Of a DNA stretch of 24,234 nucleotides, positions 21,991-24,234 are shown piece after piece. The notes beneath the pieces were generated by a model, which had not been told where the DNA came from, searched no databases, and saw only the letters and a list, made by a program, of their open reading frames with translations. Origin of the DNA: an uncultured Clostridia bacterium (GTDB taxonomy: Bacteria; Bacillota; Clostridia; TANB77; CAG-508); assembly GCA_934162535.1 (NCBI GenBank), contig CAKPJC010000025.1:1-24234 (forward strand), written 5' to 3'. Made by a program: the position numbers and the translations under genes. Positions within the stretch are counted from its first letter, which is position 1. Every line of letters begins with the position of its first letter.

Positions 21991-22762
21991 GATTAATAAG
22001 GTGGAAATATGTGGAGTAAATACTTCAAAACTGCCTGTACTAACAAATAAAGAAAAAAATGAACTATTAATAAAAATAAAACAAGGAAATGAAGAAGCAA
22101 GAACGACATTTATAAATGGAAATTTAAGACTTGTATTAAGTGTTATCCAAAGATTTTATGGTAGAGGAGAAAATGCAGATGATTTATTTCAAATAGGATG
22201 TATTGGTTTGATAAAATCAATAGATAATTTTGATACAAATCAAGGTGTTCAGTTTTCCACATATGCTGTACCGATGATAATTGGCGAAATTAGAAGATAC
22301 TTAAGAGATAATAATAGTATAAGAGTAAGTAGGTCTGTAAGAGATTTAGCATATAAAGCGATACAATATAAAGAAAAATTTAACAAAGAAAAAGGAAGAG
22401 AGCCGTCAGTAGAAGAGATTGCTAAAGAGTTTGGAGTTGAGAGAGAAGATATAGCGTTTAGTTTTGATGCAATACAAGATCCACTGTCTCTTCAAGAACC
22501 AGTGTATAATGATGGAAGTGAAAGTATATCAATAATGGATCAGGTTAGAGATACAAAGAATAGTGATGAAAAATGGGCAGAAAATATGACACTTGAGGAA
22601 GCAATGAGAAGGCTTGGAGAAAAAGAAAAAAAGATAATAACTAAAAGGTATTTTGATGGAAGGACACAAATGGAAGTTGCTGAAGAAATAGGAATATCAC
22701 AGGCACAGGTTTCAAGATTAGAAAAAAATGCACTAGAGCATATAAAAAAATATTATAGGTAA
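21989..22762 (+). CDS. sigG: RNA polymerase sporulation-specific sigma factor SigG (forespore)
   Basis: The late forespore sigma factor that switches on spore DNA-protection and germination genes. The 257-residue protein begins with the SigG hallmark xINKVEICGVNTSKLPVLTN and continues NGNLRLVLSVIQRFYGRGE, DDLFQIGCIGLIKSIDNFD, STYAVPMIIGEIRRYLRDNN (region 2, -10 recognition), IRVSRSVRDLAYKA and the region 4 helix-turn-helix TQMEVAEEIGISQAQVSRLE. It starts at TTG: AAAGGGAGG is 8 bases upstream, the family N-terminus begins exactly here, and no ATG is available. Both the TTG start and the ribosome binding site paired in a hairpin should keep translation low. A ylmC/ymxH gene, its frequent neighbour, is 1 kb downstream. 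Confidence 0.97.
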   Translation: MINKVEICGVNTSKLPVLTNKEKNELLIKIKQGNEEARTTFINGNLRLVLSVIQRFYGRGENADDLFQIGCIGLIKSIDNFDTNQGVQFSTYAVPMIIGEIRRYLRDNNSIRVSRSVRDLAYKAIQYKEKFNKEKGREPSVEEIAKEFGVEREDIAFSFDAIQDPLSLQEPVYNDGSESISIMDQVRDTKNSDEKWAENMTLEEAMRRLGEKEKKIITKRYFDGRTQMEVAEEIGISQAQVSRLEKNALEHIKKYYR

Positions 22763-22764
22763 TG

Positions 22765-22793
22765 TTGAAAAAAAAGATACTATATGATAAAAT
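22765..22793 (+). promoter_or_regulatory. Candidate promoter of the two small membrane protein genes
   Basis: TTGAAA (22765-22770), a 17-base spacer and TAAAAT (22788-22793), directly after the sigG stop codon and 32 bases before the next start. A vegetative promoter here would uncouple these genes from sigG. Confidence 0.55.
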
Positions 22794-22824
22794 GAAATCG
22801 AAAATAAAATAAGGAGGAAAGTAT

Positions 22825-23139
22825 ATGCAAAATTATTTTAGAATCATTTATCTATATATAGTATCTTTAATTACATTATGTATGATAATTGGAGGACTAG
22901 TATTCGCAGTAAACAGTATAGCGTTATATTTTTATCCTACAGATTATGTTTTTTTTCAAGATTCAAAAGATAAAGACATAGATAAATTTATTAGTGACAC
23001 AAAGAGAAATGTAATCAAAAAGGAAAATTATAAAAATGAAAAATTAAAAGATACAATAGTGTCTATTGCTATTTTGACAGTTGGTGGAGTGATGCACAAG
23101 TACCACTGGAATTTAATCGAAAAAGAAAGATGCAAATAA
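22825..23139 (+). CDS. Small membrane protein, possibly DUF5671-like
   Basis: A 104-residue protein with one clear membrane helix near the N-terminus (about residues 9-35, YLYIVSLITLCMIIGGLVFA) and a second weaker hydrophobic stretch near the C-terminus (TIVSIAILTVGGVMHKYHW). A charged Lys/Asp-rich loop lies between them. The RIIYLYIVSLITL start recalls the DUF5671 family, but this is only an impression. AAGGAGG is 8 bases before the ATG. The next membrane protein gene follows 17 bases later, so the two are probably made together. Function unknown. Confidence 0.75.
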   Translation: MQNYFRIIYLYIVSLITLCMIIGGLVFAVNSIALYFYPTDYVFFQDSKDKDIDKFISDTKRNVIKKENYKNEKLKDTIVSIAILTVGGVMHKYHWNLIEKERCK

Positions 23140-23156
23140 AATGGAGGTAGTTAAAT

Positions 23157-23552
23157 ATGGTTATATTAGGAATATTAGCTGGAACGTTGTTTTTTATATT
23201 ACCAATTATAATAATTGTACTTATTGTAGTAGCTTTATCAAAGAAAAATAAAGATAATAAAACAGAATTTGAAGAATCAGTAAGAAATGTATATATATAT
23301 ATAATATTAATATCAACATTAATTGCTATAGTAATAGGAATAATAGTAACATTTAGAGTGGGATTAGATGTTGCGTTACCGGAAAAAACAATTAATGAAA
23401 GAGCTAATTATTATGAACTAAGTAAAAATGAAAATATTGTAGAGCTATTAACAAATTTAACAGTTGTAATTGTTTCAGTACCAATATTTTTATACTATAA
23501 TGGAATTGCAAAAAAAGAGAAGAAATATATAAAACAAGAAGAAAGAAATTAG
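23157..23552 (+). CDS. Small membrane protein of unknown function
   Basis: A 131-residue protein with about three membrane helices: residues 2-27 (ILGILAGTLFFILPIIIIVL), about 43-70 (VYIYIILISTLIAIVIGIIV) and about 92-112 (LLTNLTVVIVSVPIFLYY). It ends in a basic Lys/Glu tail. The external or internal loop with ALPEKTINERANYYELSKNE lies between helices 2 and 3. I recognise no family. GGAGG is 9 bases before the ATG. It pairs with the preceding small membrane protein, with which it may form a complex (inference), and is followed directly by a strong terminator. Confidence 0.75.
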   Translation: MVILGILAGTLFFILPIIIIVLIVVALSKKNKDNKTEFEESVRNVYIYIILISTLIAIVIGIIVTFRVGLDVALPEKTINERANYYELSKNENIVELLTNLTVVIVSVPIFLYYNGIAKKEKKYIKQEERN

Positions 23553-23556
23553 ATGA

Positions 23557-23596
23557 AAAAAGACTTTATCTATAAAAAAATAGATAAAGTCTTTTT
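23557..23596 (+). terminator. Intrinsic terminator after the membrane protein pair
   Basis: AAAAAGACTTTATCTAT (23557-23573) pairs with ATAGATAAAGTCTTTTT (23580-23596), a perfect 17-base stem with a loop of six A. The 3' arm ends in TTTTT. Confidence 0.9.
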
Positions 23597-23635
23597 ATAT
23601 ACTAGGAAAGTATTACTTTCCTAGTATATAAAAAG
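23591..23635. repeat. Second perfect inverted repeat sharing an arm with the terminator
   Basis: CTTTTTATATACTAGGAAAG (23591-23610) pairs with CTTTCCTAGTATATAAAAAG (23616-23635), a perfect 20-base stem around TATTA. Its left arm reuses the T-tract of the preceding hairpin, so the two cannot both be fully formed. Bases 23636-23793 after it hold no gene; I see only a small AACC-TTTT-GGTT palindrome and a possible promoter. Confidence 0.85.
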
Positions 23636-23723
23636 CTACAATGCTAACCTTTTGGTTTTATAGTCTAAAACTTAAATCGAGCAGGAACAAAGGAAAAACC
23701 ATGTTGATTTATTCTAAAAAAGT

Positions 23724-23754
23724 TTGTAACAATATAAAAATAAGTACATATAAT
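23724..23754 (+). promoter_or_regulatory. Weak candidate promoter of the ylmC/ymxH gene
   Basis: TATAAT at 23749-23754 lies 39 bases before the start codon. TTGTAA at 23724-23729 is the nearest -35-like box, but the 19-base spacer is long. The preceding bases CATATAAT also resemble sporulation-sigma -10 boxes; I cannot decide which. Confidence 0.35.
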
Positions 23755-23793
23755 TAAATAGGTAAATCCTTATAACTATACAAGGAGGAAAAG

Positions 23794-24042
23794 ATGGGAG
23801 ATAAGGGATTAGATTTTAAACATAAAGAGGTAATCAACATATGTGATGGCAGACGATTAGGATATGTACAGGATGTATGTGCTAATTTAGAAACAGGTAG
23901 GATTACATCTATAATTGTACCAGGAGGAACAAATAAAATAATGAGTTTGTTTTCATCAAGTAATGATATTATTATTCCATGGGAAAAGATATATTGCATA
24001 AGTGATGATTTAATACTTGTAAACTTAGAAAAGAATAATTAA
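23794..24042 (+). CDS. YlmC/YmxH-family sporulation protein (PRC-barrel)
   Basis: An 82-residue PRC-barrel-fold protein. The pattern KEVINICDGRRLGYVQDVCANLETGRITSIIVPG followed by DIIIPWEKIYCISDDLILV is the YlmC/YmxH family, conserved in endospore formers and often located right after sigG. Its molecular role is not established. Here about 1 kb with two membrane protein genes and two hairpins separates it from sigG. AAGGAGG is well placed before the ATG. It has a short N-terminal extension (MGDKGLDF) and no membrane segment. Confidence 0.92.
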   Translation: MGDKGLDFKHKEVINICDGRRLGYVQDVCANLETGRITSIIVPGGTNKIMSLFSSSNDIIIPWEKIYCISDDLILVNLEKNN

Positions 24043-24116
24043 AAAAAGAAAAAAGCAAGCTGTAGTTTTAAATAAAATTATTAATGAAAAAAGTTTAAAA
24101 AAATATAAAAAAAGTA

Positions 24117-24145
24117 TTGACAAAAAACGACATGCGTGTTAATAT
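24117..24145 (+). promoter_or_regulatory. Strong promoter at the right edge, gene outside the window
   Basis: TTGACA (24117-24122), a 17-base spacer and TAATAT (24140-24145). The remaining 89 bases hold no start codon with a ribosome binding site, so the driven gene begins beyond the window. The rest of 24043-24234 is AT-rich and shows nothing else I can support. Confidence 0.75.
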
Positions 24146-24234
24146 AAAAGAGTATCTAACAACAGACAAAAATATTAATGAAATATTACATAAGAATTAG
24201 TATAAAGTTATAACAATTTAATCGAAAAAACAAC

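Noticed and set aside
23636..23793. Possible tRNA or riboswitch in the gap before the ylmC/ymxH gene
   Set aside because: No cloverleaf, no GGTTCRA arm and no known aptamer motif; only short AT-rich palindromes.
24123..24142. Possible LexA-type operator around the ACATGCGTGT stretch in the right-edge promoter
   Set aside because: The two halves do not match each other well, and neither fits the Gram-positive LexA consensus.

Overview
The window comes from a very AT-rich, spore-forming low-GC Gram-positive bacterium, most likely an uncultured gut-type member of the Clostridia (inference). The evidence is strong AAGGAGG-type ribosome binding sites, heavy use of ATA/AGA/GGA codons, a forespore sigma factor (SigG), a YlmC/YmxH sporulation protein, a CIRCE-controlled groESL operon, a sortase and HPr with Ser46. 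Nearly all genes are on the + strand; only hpt, a TetR-type regulator and feoA are on the - strand. There is no gene-free stretch over 300 bases, and I see no tRNA, rRNA, CRISPR array or intact insertion sequence.

Layout. 1-270: tail of an Rpn-like protein cut by the window edge, then a terminator. 427-3274: SGNH hydrolase, CTP synthase and dCMP deaminase operon, then a terminator. 3383-5395: SigA-type promoter, CIRCE operator, groES and groEL, then a terminator. 5454-7650: promoter, short-form alaS and a HIT protein. 7721-8383: sortase. 8458-11601: ligA, an unknown small protein and folD. 11711-12391: minimal dprA. 12457-12957: an unrecognised gene of clearly higher GC, probably acquired. 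13020-14220 (-): tetR-type regulator and hpt. 14274-17475: comF, a KAP-type P-loop NTPase and a one-pass membrane protein. 17547-17771 (-): stand-alone feoA. 17924-18388: dut. 18533-19099: carD-like regulator. 19211-21919: ptsH, ptsI and an endonuclease/exonuclease/phosphatase-family gene. 21989-24042: sigG, two small membrane proteins, a tandem-hairpin intergenic region and a ylmC/ymxH gene. A strong promoter at 24117-24145 points out of the window.

How the genes work together. Nucleotide supply is a recurring theme (pyrG, dCMP deaminase, dut, hpt, folD). So is DNA handling (ligA, dprA, comF). Protein folding (groESL) and translation (alaS) lie between them. HPr and enzyme I form the general PTS phosphorelay, but no sugar-specific EII is in view. 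The sporulation part is sigG with ylmC/ymxH, here separated by two small membrane proteins.

The most interesting points are: a long hairpin that pairs the whole sigG ribosome binding site and ends in a T-tract just before a TTG start; a terminator whose loop carries the -35 box of the next gene (dut/carD); the comF-KAP NTPase-membrane protein cassette; the compositionally foreign gene at 12457; the short AlaRS without its C-terminal domain; and two hairpins at 23557-23635 that share an arm.
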